DNA from: Myxococcota bacterium
GTDB lineage: Bacteria; Myxococcota_C; UBA6777
Reading direction: 5' to 3'
Length of the DNA stretch: 64,000 nucleotides
Assembly (NCBI GenBank): GCA_023150835.1
Contig: JAKLKB010000005.1
Coordinates: 30,992 to 94,991, forward strand
Part shown: piece after piece, positions 42,764 to 52,900 of the stretch
Numbering within the stretch: position 1 is the stretch's first letter
Layout: the number at the start of each line of letters is the position of its first letter
Position numbers and translations under genes: made by a program
Notes under the pieces: generated by a model
The model's database searches: none
The model's input: only the letters and a program-made list of their open reading frames with translations
What the model was told of the DNA's origin: nothing

Positions 42764-43362
42764 CCACACCACTCCAAGAAACCATGCAGATCGTCATGCA
42801 AGCACAAGCGATCCAACACCAATTCCACAAAAACCTCGCGGACCTTTTTCGCTTGCTCGTCGCAGAACTCGAAGAAAGTGATCTCGCTTACACTCCGCTG
42901 CTTGAGCGCGGTGCGCTGTGGACTTCCTCGATATCTCCGCTCCTTCGCGAAGCCAAGTCTTGGCAGATCAAGCACTTTGCCATGCCTCTCGTCCCCCAAG
43001 ACTCAGACCACCCCTTTCTTTTGCTACATGTCTCGACAGACGAACAATTCTCCTCTGCTCCCGAACTTTGGCTTGGCCTTATCCGCAACCTCGATAATTT
43101 TGGTGTAGAAAAATATCCCTACCTCGATTCTCTAGAGTATATCTTTCGCGATTACTTTGGCCCTGAAGAAACATGGACCGAACCACGAACTTGGTACGAA
43201 GACTCGATCGAGGATGAGCGTATTCAAGCCGATCTTGCATTTTACTGTATCCCTTTGTCGGCTCTTGAGGACGTCTTCGCTGCCCGAAAAGAGATCCGTG
43301 ATCCCATACAGCGATACATCACAGAAGATGATTCATCCCATCATCGGAGTAAGTCCCGTTGA
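42760..43362 (+). CDS. Unknown protein in the ATPase operon
   Basis: A 200-residue soluble acidic protein starting at ATG 42760 after AAAGGA. An N-terminal helix (ETMQIVMQAQAIQHQFHKNL) and a further helical part precede what looks like an alpha/beta domain (HFAMPLVPQDSDHPFLLLHVS, PELWLGLIRNLDNFG and FYCIPLSALEDVF). Many aromatic and acidic residues cluster in DYFGPEETWTEPRTWYEDS. It does not match a family I know. The overlapping start and stop place it between the 85-residue protein and the response regulator, so it is expected to be made in step with them and may bind one of them. Confidence 0.75.
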   Translation: MTTPLQETMQIVMQAQAIQHQFHKNLADLFRLLVAELEESDLAYTPLLERGALWTSSISPLLREAKSWQIKHFAMPLVPQDSDHPFLLLHVSTDEQFSSAPELWLGLIRNLDNFGVEKYPYLDSLEYIFRDYFGPEETWTEPRTWYEDSIEDERIQADLAFYCIPLSALEDVFAARKEIRDPIQRYITEDDSSHHRSKSR

Positions 43363-44114
43363 ACGAAGAGAAAAAGACCCAGATCGAAAGCCATCCTCTG
43401 CTTGACGAAAAAAAAGCGAGCGAGCCGCACGTCCCCATCCGCCTTTCTTTTCACACGCTCAACAACCACCTCGCCGCGTGCCGAGGCTATGCCGAACTGC
43501 TTGCACGTCTTCCTGCTCTTCCGCCCGAAGCGACCGAATACAGCAAGCAGTTATCGCGTGCGCTTGGTGACGCGCTGGTAAGTGCGATGGCGCTCGAACA
43601 ACAAGCCAAAGAACGCGCTTCCGAAGTACCCGTTGCGGACGTTGGCACAAAGACTCCCCCCAAAACAGAGATCGGCGCTCGTGCTTCTTCGGATGAAAAC
43701 CAGATCGCTTGCGAGACGCTTTTAATTGTGGAAGACGACGAAGCTTTTCGTGAGATGTTGACCAACTATCTTCAACGCCGTGGCTACACGATCCTCGCCG
43801 CCCAAAACGGCGAAGAAGGGATCACGAGGATCCAACAACATCTCGAAGATATCGATGCGGTGTTGCTGGATCGGCACATGCCGCGCTGTGATGGACTCGA
43901 ATTCTTAGAAGAGATGCGCCGATATGCCCCTCGCTTGCGCGTCGTGATGCTCAGCGGCAACGACCTTGAACACGAGCGCACGATCTTAGAACGATACGGT
44001 GTCTTTTCTCATCTCAAAAAACCCTTTTCTCTTCGGGTGTTATCCCACACACTCCGTCAACTCTTCGCCGCCCCTCCCCCTTCCCCTCTGCTTTCCCCCT
44101 CAAACGACGAATGA
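43359..44114 (+). CDS. Response regulator with degenerate histidine-kinase-like helix
   Basis: A 251-residue protein starting at TTG 43359, overlapping the previous stop (TTGA) with GGAGTAAG upstream. Residues 27-85 resemble the dimerisation helices of histidine kinases: FHTLNNHLAACRGYAELLA recalls H-x-LNN-x-L...GYAELL H-boxes, but no ATPase domain follows. Residues about 117-235 are a receiver domain with the acidic pair (IVEDDEAF), phospho-acceptor Asp in AVLLDRHMP, and the conserved Lys in LKKPF. No output domain is attached. It may pass phosphate as a DHp-receiver hybrid or be a stand-alone receiver whose helices dimerise. It closes the four-gene operon and is convergent with the PQQ-repeat lipoprotein gene. 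Confidence 0.88.
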   Translation: MNEEKKTQIESHPLLDEKKASEPHVPIRLSFHTLNNHLAACRGYAELLARLPALPPEATEYSKQLSRALGDALVSAMALEQQAKERASEVPVADVGTKTPPKTEIGARASSDENQIACETLLIVEDDEAFREMLTNYLQRRGYTILAAQNGEEGITRIQQHLEDIDAVLLDRHMPRCDGLEFLEEMRRYAPRLRVVMLSGNDLEHERTILERYGVFSHLKKPFSLRVLSHTLRQLFAAPPPSPLLSPSNDE

Positions 44115-44216
44115 TCGTCCCCCCCCAACGAGAAACAACGCTCTCCACCTCAGACCTTTTCCCCTTCAGACCTTTTTTCGCCAGACTTTCTCCCTCTCAG
44201 ACCACGACAAACAACG

Positions 44217-45458
44217 CTACGGATTGACGGCAAACAGATAACGTCCTGCCGAAACATACAACGTTTGCTTTCCGCGCTTTTCATCCCCGTAATAGATCGG
44301 TGCGTTGTCCACCCATCCATGCAGATCCAACTGCCACAAGATCTTTCCTTCACTATCAAGCGCCGTTAGATACTCGTTGACCGAGCCAAAAAAGATCTTG
44401 CGGTTCTTTGGATCGCGAGACGAATTCGTCTCCGCTGTGGCTTGGATATAACCTTCGGTGTGTTCTTGCCGCTTGTGTTCGCCGCTTTTGTTGTCTTTTT
44501 GATACAGACCACTTTGAAAACGCCAGATCTGCTCGCCACTTTGAGAGCGGATCGCATAAAACCAACCATCATCCGCCCCGATGTAGATCGTTCCATCCGC
44601 ACCGATACGCGGACTCGATAGCAAGGGGTGAAGCTTTTGCGTCTCCTCGCTTTTTTCTGTTGAAAACTCCCACACCTTCTTCCATCGCCTCGCTCCATCG
44701 GGCTTAAACGACATCAGCTTACCATTTTGACAAGCCACATACGTTGTCCCATCCGTATCTGTCACGGTAGACGAAGAGATCCGATCGCAGATCTGATCCG
44801 ACCAAAGCGGCGAACCATCGGTCATGCGGATCACATGCAAGACACCGTTTTGATCGCCCACAAACATCATGCCCCGTTCTTCAAAAAACGACGGCTTGGC
44901 CCCACGAAAAGGATAACTCCCATCATACGGCTTGCTCCAACGCAGACGATTTGCTTCGCTCACATCGTTTCCGGGGCGCAACGAATATACCCGCATATCT
45001 TTGGAGGCGACGTAGACATAACCTTCGCTATCGACGGCAGGAGGCGATTCGATCGAGTTTTGTGTCCGATAAGACCACAGCTTGCGGCCTGTGGTGGACA
45101 CAGCGTACAAACTGCCGTCTGTCGAGCTTACATAGATCACGCTCGAATCTGCCGAAGTTTCAGGCGAAGCAACCACCAGTCCGTCCGTTTCAAAGCGCCA
45201 ACGCAACTTCCCTTCCGAAGAGACGGCTGTGAGCGACTTGTCGAGCGTCGTGACGTAGATGGTGCCGTCGAATCCGACTTTGGGTGTTGAAACGATCCGT
45301 TCGCTGGCCTTGAAATACCAACGCGGCATCCCACTACGCGTCGGATGGGTGGGGATCATCAACGCGGGCAAAGGTTTCGGTGGCTTGGGGGCAGGATGTT
45401 GACAAGCAGGCAACGCCACAAGACAGCCAAGCCAAACGATCTCCCAAAAACGACGCAT
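44217..45458 (-). CDS. PQQ-repeat beta-propeller lipoprotein
   Basis: A 413-residue exported protein starting at ATG 45458 after GCGAGG. The signal peptide ends in the lipobox ALPAC. The mature part consists of repeated blades of the PQQ/BamB type: TPKVGFDGTIYVTTLDKSLTAV, PAVDSEGYVYVASKDMRVYS, SPRIGADGTIYIGADDGWFYAI and a last blade ending LYVSAGRYLFAV. Each has the A-D-G-x-(I/V)-Y pattern. About seven or eight blades fit. It is unlike BamB in context, since no BAM or der gene is nearby, so it may bind a periplasmic protein or ligand. A GYF/DUF4388 gene lies 74 bases upstream on the same strand. Confidence 0.88.
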   Translation of the reverse strand: MRRFWEIVWLGCLVALPACQHPAPKPPKPLPALMIPTHPTRSGMPRWYFKASERIVSTPKVGFDGTIYVTTLDKSLTAVSSEGKLRWRFETDGLVVASPETSADSSVIYVSSTDGSLYAVSTTGRKLWSYRTQNSIESPPAVDSEGYVYVASKDMRVYSLRPGNDVSEANRLRWSKPYDGSYPFRGAKPSFFEERGMMFVGDQNGVLHVIRMTDGSPLWSDQICDRISSSTVTDTDGTTYVACQNGKLMSFKPDGARRWKKVWEFSTEKSEETQKLHPLLSSPRIGADGTIYIGADDGWFYAIRSQSGEQIWRFQSGLYQKDNKSGEHKRQEHTEGYIQATAETNSSRDPKNRKIFFGSVNEYLTALDSEGKILWQLDLHGWVDNAPIYYGDEKRGKQTLYVSAGRYLFAVNP

Positions 45459-45532
45459 ACGCACCTCGCAATCCAAACTGGCGAATCCCAAAGACCCAAG
45501 CCCCTTGAGCCTTTGACGGCGGCTTCCTTCGC

Positions 45533-46633
45533 TCAAGGGCGATTCGAGCCACCTAGCAACAAACGATCATCTTGCACACATTCTCCGAGGACTTGGCCAT
45601 TTAACAAAAGGATCTCCAACTCCGCAAGGAAAAATAAAAAGCGCTGGATATCCTCAAACCCGATACCGCCCGCCCGTTCGCCCGCTCGGATCAATTCCCA
45701 CAGCGTCGAACGCCCCCGCTTGGCTTGGTTGTAAAGCCGCGCTTCTTGGGGCGTCATCTTGAGATCGTCCAAACTCACCACTTCGTTTTCGCCGATCGAC
45801 ACTTGGCAATGGTAATACGGCTCCATATACCACTGCAAACGTTTGCTCAAATAGGCATGAAACACACCCGCTTTGATCAAAGACAATGGCTGAAGCTGCA
45901 ACGGAATCGGCGTCTCATGTGGTTTTTCATTCGCAAAAAACAAGTAGCGTCCTCGTCGAAAAAAGAACGAATCGATCACAAACCCCGACATCTGGTCTCG
46001 GTAGACCTCAGAAAGCGTGTATGGATCGACGATCCCCGTCGCCACAAGATGATGGCCCAAAAAAGAGGTGCCGGGACGTGTCGCACGCTGCGCAAACTCC
46101 CGTAGCTGCTGCGCTGGAGCGATTCGACGTTCCGCCAACCGCTGCACCAGATCTTCGGGGTCGCTCAACGACGGCAACATCTGCGCAACCCCACGCACAA
46201 AAAAGATCTGCCGTTCGCTTTGATCTTCGGCAGTTAACAACAAACGACCGCTGGCTTGTTGGCTATACAGCCCATACAACAAACGAGGCAACGGGACGTC
46301 TTCGAGTTGTCCCGCATACATCGGCGCTTGGAGCGCGGGCGCTGCGTGGCTTTCGGGAAAGATCACCCGCATCGGTTGGAGATCTTCGAGCAACACCTCT
46401 GCGGGCAACCCTTCGACCACATCCAACGAAGACGAAGAACGCACCTCGCGCAAAACGTCCTTGAGTTCGGGATAATCGACAAGCGGGCGAAAGGGCTTCC
46501 CCACCACCGCAAGGCTCGAACTATCCGAAACACGGCGCGAACGCACAAGCTCCTGCACTTTTTGCAAAGTCAGAGGCCCCACCAAATCGCCGTTGAGGTC
46601 GCGTAACGCATAAAGCTGTCTTGCATCACTCAT
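45533..46633 (-). CDS. GYF_2 and DUF4388 (PATAN) domain protein
   Basis: A 366-residue cytoplasmic protein starting at ATG 46633 after GGTGGAG. Residues 5-60 look like a GYF_2 domain (YALRDLNGDLVGPLTLQKV). Residues about 105-160 match the DUF4388/PATAN pattern (YAGQLEDVPLPRLLYGLYSQ, then SGRLLLTAEDQSERQIFFVRG), common in myxobacterial signalling proteins. The remaining helical region, about 165-360, has FLGHHLVATGIVDPYTLSEVYRDQM, reminiscent of the helical hairpins of pilus-ATPase N-domains. The role is unknown. PATAN domains are thought to take part in protein-protein contacts linked to two-component pathways. It is separated by about 40 bases from the symporter gene. Confidence 0.82.
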   Translation of the reverse strand: MSDARQLYALRDLNGDLVGPLTLQKVQELVRSRRVSDSSSLAVVGKPFRPLVDYPELKDVLREVRSSSSLDVVEGLPAEVLLEDLQPMRVIFPESHAAPALQAPMYAGQLEDVPLPRLLYGLYSQQASGRLLLTAEDQSERQIFFVRGVAQMLPSLSDPEDLVQRLAERRIAPAQQLREFAQRATRPGTSFLGHHLVATGIVDPYTLSEVYRDQMSGFVIDSFFFRRGRYLFFANEKPHETPIPLQLQPLSLIKAGVFHAYLSKRLQWYMEPYYHCQVSIGENEVVSLDDLKMTPQEARLYNQAKRGRSTLWELIRAGERAGGIGFEDIQRFLFFLAELEILLLNGQVLGECVQDDRLLLGGSNRP

Positions 46634-46673
46634 CGCTCCACCCTACACCATCGTTCGCCGCACAAGCCTCCGA

Positions 46674-48293
46674 TTACTCGGGCTTTGCTCCGTTGGGTTC
46701 TTCGTCGGCTTCGTAGCGCGCCAAGATCGCCGCTCCGACCAGATCGCCCCACACGTTGACTGTCGTTCGACACATATCCAACAACCGATCCACCGCCAAG
46801 ATCACTCCGATCCCTGCGATCGGCAAACCCACAGCCGCCAACACCATCACCATCGTCACGGTCCCTGCGCTTGGGATGCCTGCCGCACCGACCGCCGCCA
46901 AACCCGCCGTCAAAAAGATCAGCGCCTGCGGACCCAGACCCAGATCGATCCCATACAACTGCGCAATAAACATCGCTGCCACCGCCTCATACAACGCTGT
47001 ACCGTCCATATTCACGGTCGCTCCAAGCGGCAACACAAAACCGGATACCCGCTTCGGAATCCCTGCGTTGTTCTCCACCACTTCCAAACTCACAGGCAAC
47101 GTCGCCGACGAGGACGAAGTGCTAAACGCTACGCTCAACGCATCCCGTACCTGCAAAAAATAACGCCATGGCGACACTCGACCAAATACCCACAAGATCA
47201 AAGGCAACACGATCACTGCGTGGATCAACAAGCCGATCACCACGCAAAACATGTACTTCGCAAGCAAAAACAAGATATCAAGGCCGCTTCGTGCGATCTG
47301 TGTCGCCATCAATGAAAACACCCCGATCGGTGTCAGCTTCATCACCAACGCCACAAAACGCATCATCGCTTCGTTCAATGCTTCCGCAAGATCCAGCACT
47401 TTTCGACCTTGCTCGCCCATCCGCACCAAGATCAACCCCAGTATCAGCGCAAAAAGGATCACGGCCAGCACGTTGTTTGTGGTCAAAGCCACAAACGGAT
47501 TTTGCAAGATCTTTCCGATCTGCGCCCGCAAAAAACTCTCGACTGTGAGTGGCGCTCCCTTGCTACGGGCTTCTGCGCGCATCTCTTGCGCGGCCTTCAT
47601 CCCCCGACGAACACCCACTTGCGCATAAATCAACTCTGTGCGCAGACGGCCTTCTATCCGACGAAGACGCCTCTCTTTCGAGAGATCAGACAAAAAGATC
47701 TTCTCGATCTCCATACGCGAACGCTGCGCCAACTTCTTTGCGCGTTCTTCTTGCTTGGCACTTGGCGGGCGATAACTCTGCAAGCTCTCGCGCACAAACA
47801 AAGACTCGAACGCATCCATCCGCGTACGCAGATTTTTCAAAGCCACAGGTTCTGCTCGCTCGCCCGTCCGCACTTTTTTTGTTGCGCTTTGTGTGGTCGG
47901 CGGCGCAACCCGAAGCTCACGTCCCCCCCCGCTCTGTTCGTGTGTTTGCGTAAGATGTTGCACCAAGGCCGACGGCAACGGCGTTTCCCCCGGTCGGATC
48001 ACGTTCACCAAGATCAACCCAATGATGATCGCAAGAAACGTCGTCAGCATATAATAGACGATCGTGCGTCTCCCCATTCTCCCCAAATCATCGGGGTTTC
48101 CTAACGATCCGACCCCTGCGATCATCGTCACCAAGATCAGCGGCATGATCAACATCATCAGCGCCGCCATAAAGATCTCCCCCAACCAACTCAATCGCAA
48201 CGCTGTCTCAGGAGACGCCACGCCCAACACCACGCCCGCCAACAACGCAAGAAAGATCTGTACCGTCAAACCCACTTTTTTTTCTGTTCTCAT
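46674..48293 (-). CDS. Dicarboxylate/amino acid:cation symporter with a large cytoplasmic or periplasmic insertion
   Basis: A 539-residue transporter of the DAACS (glutamate/C4-dicarboxylate, GltP/DctA) family. The serine-rich hairpin tip FSTSSSSATLPVS, the NMDGTALYEA motif of the seventh helix and the DRLLDMCRTTVNVWGD motif of the eighth are intact, so transport of an acidic substrate with Na+ or H+ is expected. It is odd in carrying about 140 highly charged residues (108-250) between the third and fourth helices, where relatives have a short loop. This segment is predicted helical (for example RSRMEIEKIFLSDLSKERRL) and rich in Arg, Glu and Lys. The normal family length is about 400-430 residues, so the excess is almost all this insertion. 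Confidence 0.93.
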   Translation of the reverse strand: MRTEKKVGLTVQIFLALLAGVVLGVASPETALRLSWLGEIFMAALMMLIMPLILVTMIAGVGSLGNPDDLGRMGRRTIVYYMLTTFLAIIIGLILVNVIRPGETPLPSALVQHLTQTHEQSGGGRELRVAPPTTQSATKKVRTGERAEPVALKNLRTRMDAFESLFVRESLQSYRPPSAKQEERAKKLAQRSRMEIEKIFLSDLSKERRLRRIEGRLRTELIYAQVGVRRGMKAAQEMRAEARSKGAPLTVESFLRAQIGKILQNPFVALTTNNVLAVILFALILGLILVRMGEQGRKVLDLAEALNEAMMRFVALVMKLTPIGVFSLMATQIARSGLDILFLLAKYMFCVVIGLLIHAVIVLPLILWVFGRVSPWRYFLQVRDALSVAFSTSSSSATLPVSLEVVENNAGIPKRVSGFVLPLGATVNMDGTALYEAVAAMFIAQLYGIDLGLGPQALIFLTAGLAAVGAAGIPSAGTVTMVMVLAAVGLPIAGIGVILAVDRLLDMCRTTVNVWGDLVGAAILARYEADEEPNGAKPE

Positions 48294-48390
48294 CCGCTCC
48301 GCCTAGCCGCGCAGAACACCTCGATCTGCTGCGTTTCAACTCTTCCGCTGCACTTTTTTTCTCACACCACAACAGGCCATCCCGCCCTCG

Positions 48391-49290
48391 TTATCGAAGG
48401 GTGGTGCGACGCATCCACCATAACAACAACACCACAAAACACCACACCGCACTCTGATCGGCCATCGGTGACGCTTCGCAACTTTGTTTGGGGGGAGGAG
48501 CCTCGTAAGATGGCCTTGGCTCGGGACAAGCCCGCCGACCGTCCTCCACAGCCACAACTTCAAAGCGAAGCCGATCTTCTGGGGTCTTTCCATAGATCGA
48601 GCAGATCCCGTCGATATCATCGCTCGCGAGATCTCGCTTTTTGATCTCGCCTGACGGAGAATCCGCATACATCGTTGCATCCGCATCGGTCGAATGCTCC
48701 AAGCCCAAAACGTGGCCAAATTCATGTACCGCTGTATTCATGATGTCGTGAAGCCCCGTTGGCGTCGGACTTTTCGCCGACCATCGAAAACTACGACCAT
48801 TGAGCTGCATATCCGCATCCTGTAGCTCACCCGTCGCAGGAACATAATTGATCGTCGTGAGGGCCAAAACCTCTAGAGAATCCGGCCAAGGCTCGGGATC
48901 TTCTACCCAATACACCACATTTTGGTTCCTCCCTCCTGCGGTGTAGGTGGCTTGGGGCTTTTCAACAACACCTTGAAACACAAGCCGCGCTTGCGAACAA
49001 GGCACCACCGACCAAACCGCCGCTGCTTGCTTGATCGCTTCGATCGCTGCATCGCCTTCGACATCACGACTCCCCCCTTTGCCCACAAAGAACGGAATCT
49101 CCGACCTCCCCCAATAGACGGGCATCCCAAGCGATGTTCGCGTCTGCTGAAACGCCCAAACATCCGCACTTCCCATCCAACTCAGCAGCAGCGCGCAGCC
49201 GATCCATGCGGATCCATCCCGCACGCTCCGAACACAACAGCCAAACCACCCGCACACCCAACTCATCAACACACCATCCTTCCGCACCAT
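48391..49290 (-). CDS. Exported matrixin-like zinc metalloprotease with MYXO-CTERM-like tail
   Basis: A 299-residue protein. A signal peptide covers about residues 25-46 (end VWA). The metzincin zinc motif is exact: His189-Glu190-x2-His193-x2-Gly-x2-His199 (HEFGHVLGLEHS). It is followed by the Met-turn ATMYAD and a DDIDGICSIYG segment, as in matrixin proteases. The C-terminal 30 residues have a Cys-containing stretch, a Trp/Leu-rich hydrophobic helix and an Arg pair (WWMRRTTLR), resembling the MYXO-CTERM sorting tail of myxobacteria. This suggests an outer-surface protein. It precedes nothing obvious in pathway terms. A small lipoprotein gene ends 7 bases upstream, so the pair is co-transcribed. 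ATG 49290 and ATG 49266 are both possible starts. Confidence 0.9.
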   Translation of the reverse strand: MVRKDGVLMSWVCGWFGCCVRSVRDGSAWIGCALLLSWMGSADVWAFQQTRTSLGMPVYWGRSEIPFFVGKGGSRDVEGDAAIEAIKQAAAVWSVVPCSQARLVFQGVVEKPQATYTAGGRNQNVVYWVEDPEPWPDSLEVLALTTINYVPATGELQDADMQLNGRSFRWSAKSPTPTGLHDIMNTAVHEFGHVLGLEHSTDADATMYADSPSGEIKKRDLASDDIDGICSIYGKTPEDRLRFEVVAVEDGRRACPEPRPSYEAPPPKQSCEASPMADQSAVWCFVVLLLWWMRRTTLR

Positions 49291-49296
49291 CCGCCT

Positions 49297-49842
49297 TTAC
49301 AGCAGCGCACGCAACACCACCAACGGACGATTCGAGGAATTGCCTCTGGCGTCTGTGATCTCGACCTCCACTTGCAAGCTTTGCCCACGCTCTAGCGCGA
49401 TCCCCGTCAGATCCAACCACAAGATCGCATTGCCTTTGATCGCCGAAGGATCCCGAACGCTCGGAAACGGGCGCGACGACAAGACTTTTCCATCCACCCA
49501 AAACTGATACGTCCCGCCCTGTAGATCCGACTCCATATCCAAATATTCGATGTAGATCTCCAACAATCGGCGATTTGCGGGGTCTCGACCAAAATAACTA
49601 ATCTGTTGGATCTCAGGCCGACCGGGACCACGCTCAAAACAGCGGTAAGCCTCTTCTCCTCCCGCATCACCCGCCACTTCCTCGCCCCAAACCGGCGACG
49701 GGCCACAGCCCAACGGAACGCCCGACAAACAACTCCACCCGATCCCGACAAAGACCAAGCATCCAAACAATCCATCCCACCGTAAAAAACGCAAACGATG
49801 CGCTTTGTTCAAGGATTCTCTCGCTCGATCTATCGGGTTCAT
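49297..49842 (-). CDS. Lipoprotein of unknown function
   Basis: A 181-residue protein starting at ATG 49842 with GGGAAGG upstream. Residues 20-46 form a lipoprotein signal peptide with lipobox VPLGC. The mature domain of 135 residues looks like a single beta-sandwich (for example DPANRRLLEIYIEYLDMESD, GGTYQFWVDG and LQVEVEITDARGNSS). It is translated upstream of the metalloprotease, whose start is 7 bases after its stop, so it could be a partner or inhibitor of that enzyme. No family is recognised. Confidence 0.8.
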   Translation of the reverse strand: MNPIDRARESLNKAHRLRFLRWDGLFGCLVFVGIGWSCLSGVPLGCGPSPVWGEEVAGDAGGEEAYRCFERGPGRPEIQQISYFGRDPANRRLLEIYIEYLDMESDLQGGTYQFWVDGKVLSSRPFPSVRDPSAIKGNAILWLDLTGIALERGQSLQVEVEITDARGNSSNRPLVVLRALL

Positions 49843-49927
49843 CGATCACACCTTCCCAAACAAAACATCCCATCACCCAACACCGCACGCTCTCGACAAA
49901 AACACAAAGCACCCCGTTCACAAACCG

Positions 49928-52900
49928 CTACCGCTGTTGCAACCACAGCGCAGCCAGTTTGCGAATGGACTCGCGCTTGGCAGGCGAAGCTTCTGGATCG
50001 TAACCAAAATCATCGCCAAACTCGTCTCGCAGATCTTCCTTGACCATCCGACGAATCCCTGCATCTTCGTGATTCAACGCATCCAAGATCCAATGCTTTC
50101 GGCTCTTTTGGCTTTGCAAACTGTACCACTGATTCCATTGACGGCTGTCCAAGCCAAACGATTGCAACGCAAGATGTCGCAACACCCGCTCGCTTTGTTC
50201 GCGGACTTCTTTTTCTTTCGACATCAATACTTTGATCAATTCAGGGATCGCCTCTGTAATACGCAGCTCTTCGATCAGCTGTAGCGCATGTTTGATCCGT
50301 CCCATCTCTCCCGACTGGAGATTGCTCACCAAAAAAGGCAGTAACTTTTCAAAACCGCCTTCTTCTTTGTAAGACAAGATCACCTTCCGAAGCATCCGAC
50401 GCACAGCCCCGTCCTGCTCGACCAACAACTGCCTGATCAAGTGCGACATCGCGTTCGGAGACAACCATTTCCCCAACAACAGCAGCGCTCGCATCCGCGC
50501 AGGCGGTGCTTCTTTTTGCAAGACGCGGATCAGACGCAACAACGCCGGCTCATCGATCTTTTCACAGACCATCACCATCCGCTCTAGCTTTTCCTCTAAA
50601 TCCGTATTCTTGCCCACCACATCTTGCGCAGGAAGATGCTCCAACATCGGCAAGATCACTTCACCACCAAAACTCGCCAGATCTCCCAGCAGTTGTGGAA
50701 TCCGATGTAGCGGCGCAAGAAAAAGCTCCTCCAACAAACGTGCGGGCGTATCCGCCCCTTGTTTTGAACTGATGCTCTCCGCTGAACTCGGTGGTGGCTC
50801 TAGCGACGCCCCCAAGTCCACATCGATCTCGATACCGTCAACCACATCGTCCTCCACAAAGGATTGTCCTTGCAAAACCACTTGTGGGCGATCATCCGTG
50901 TCGTATGCTTTTTCCGCTGGCATCGCTGGCATCGCTGGCACCGTATAAGTTGACTCTTCACCGATCACCTCGGCAGGCCCCAACAACAGCGTCGGTTCGG
51001 CTTCCACCACCAACGGCGGAGCTTGCTTACGATGCACCTCCGCACGCATCGCTCCCGCCCGACGAGCGACAGCATCGCCCTCATCCCTTCCCAAGACAGA
51101 GGCTCTCTCCACCCAAGCCTCCCTGCCTTGGCTCCCCCTATCTTCCGCTTTTTTCACATCGTTCGGCGCAATCGACGTAGCTTCGGCTTTTCTCACATCG
51201 TTCGGCGCAATCGACGTAGCTTCCGCCTTTTTCACATCGTTCGGCGCAATCGACGTAGCTTCCGCCTTTTTCACATCGTTCGGCGCAATCGACGTAGCTT
51301 CCGCCTTTTTCACATCGTTCGGCGCAATCGGCGTAGCTTCCGCCTTTTTCACATCGTTCGGCGCAATCGGCGTAGCTTCCGCCTTTTTCACATCGTTCGG
51401 CGCAATCGGCGTAGCTTCGGACTGTTTCACATCGATCGGCGCAATCGGCCTAGCTTCCGCCTTTTTCACATCGTTCGGCGCAATCGGCGTAGCTTCGGAC
51501 TGTTTCACATCGATCGGCGCAATCGGCCTAGCTTCGACCTTTTTCGACACCATCGGTGCAATCGGCGCAGCTTCCGCCTCGCGACTCTTTTCGCCTCTTT
51601 CTTCTGCGCTGTACGTCAAAGACATCTCTGCGCCTGTGCTCGTTTGTGCGGGCAACGTCCGAGCCTTTGAAGCGTTCGGCGATGCCGTCGACGGAGCCGA
51701 AGTCGTCGATGAAAGCGACGACGTAGATGTTGTCGACGGAGCCGAAGTCGTCGATGAAAGCGACGACGTAGATGTTGTCGACGGAGCCGATGAAAGCGAA
51801 AGCGCAGAAGGAGAGGATGCCGCCGATGAAAGCGACGGCGCGTTTGGGATAGCGGGTGGAGGCGCGTCTTCTTGGGCGGTTTCAGAGGGAGATCTTCGGG
51901 TGGGGCGGAAGGCGTTGCGCAAAGATTCCACAGGCGGCAAGGCCAACTTGATCTCTCCTCCGTTGGTTGGCTTTTTAGAAGATTCCTCTTTGTTTTCTAT
52001 TTTGTCAGTTGGAGCGCTGCGCGGATCGACAGCCTTTTTTCCGACAGGTGGCTGCTGTTCGGTTTTTTCGGATTGTGGGGGGAACGCCATGTGCTTTTGG
52101 GCTTTTGGAGAGACCGAATCGATTGCAGCCTCTGTCTGCTTTGGTGACGGTGATTCCTTCGATATATCGGCCTTTTCCGTTTCATTAAATCGCATACTCG
52201 CGGGCGCTGATTCGAGAGCGGCATCTTTCGCCGGCGATGCCGCTTCGTCTGGGCCTTCTTCGATCAGCATGGCTGCATCAAGCTCAACGGAGCTATCTTC
52301 CGGACGCATCGGCGGTTCATCGACGATGTACGCTTCGATCTGAGAGGAGATGTCCGTTTTCTCGCTCTGTGTTGCCTCTTTGATACGTGCGGCCTCTTTG
52401 ATACGTGCGGCCTCTTCGATACGTGCGGCCTCTTCGATGCGTGCGGCCTCTTCGATACGTGCGGCCTCTTCGATGCGTGCGGCCTCTTCGATGCGTGCGG
52501 TCTCTTCGATGCGTGCGGCCTCTTCGATGCGTGCGGTCTCTTCGGTGCGTGCGGCCTCTTCGATGCGTGCGGTCTCTTCGATGCGTACGGTCTCTTCGAT
52601 GCGTGCGGTCTCTTCGATGCGTGCGTCTTCTTGATGGAGAGACAAAAGGGGCGAAGTTTCGGCGTTTTGTGCGAATTGTTGAGGATCGTTGTTGCGAGAA
52701 GCAACCGCACGATCGCGACCCAAGGCGTCCGCCAAACGATGCGGGTCGATCGACGAAGAAGTCTCGCGCAGCGCAGCCACACCGCGCACAGAAGCTGCCA
52801 ACGCCGCAGAAGGTTCATGAGCATCGGGATCAGCCCATCCTGCGGGAGGTTGAAACAAAGACGTTGGAAACCGCTGGCTCAGATGCAGCCAACGACGTGG

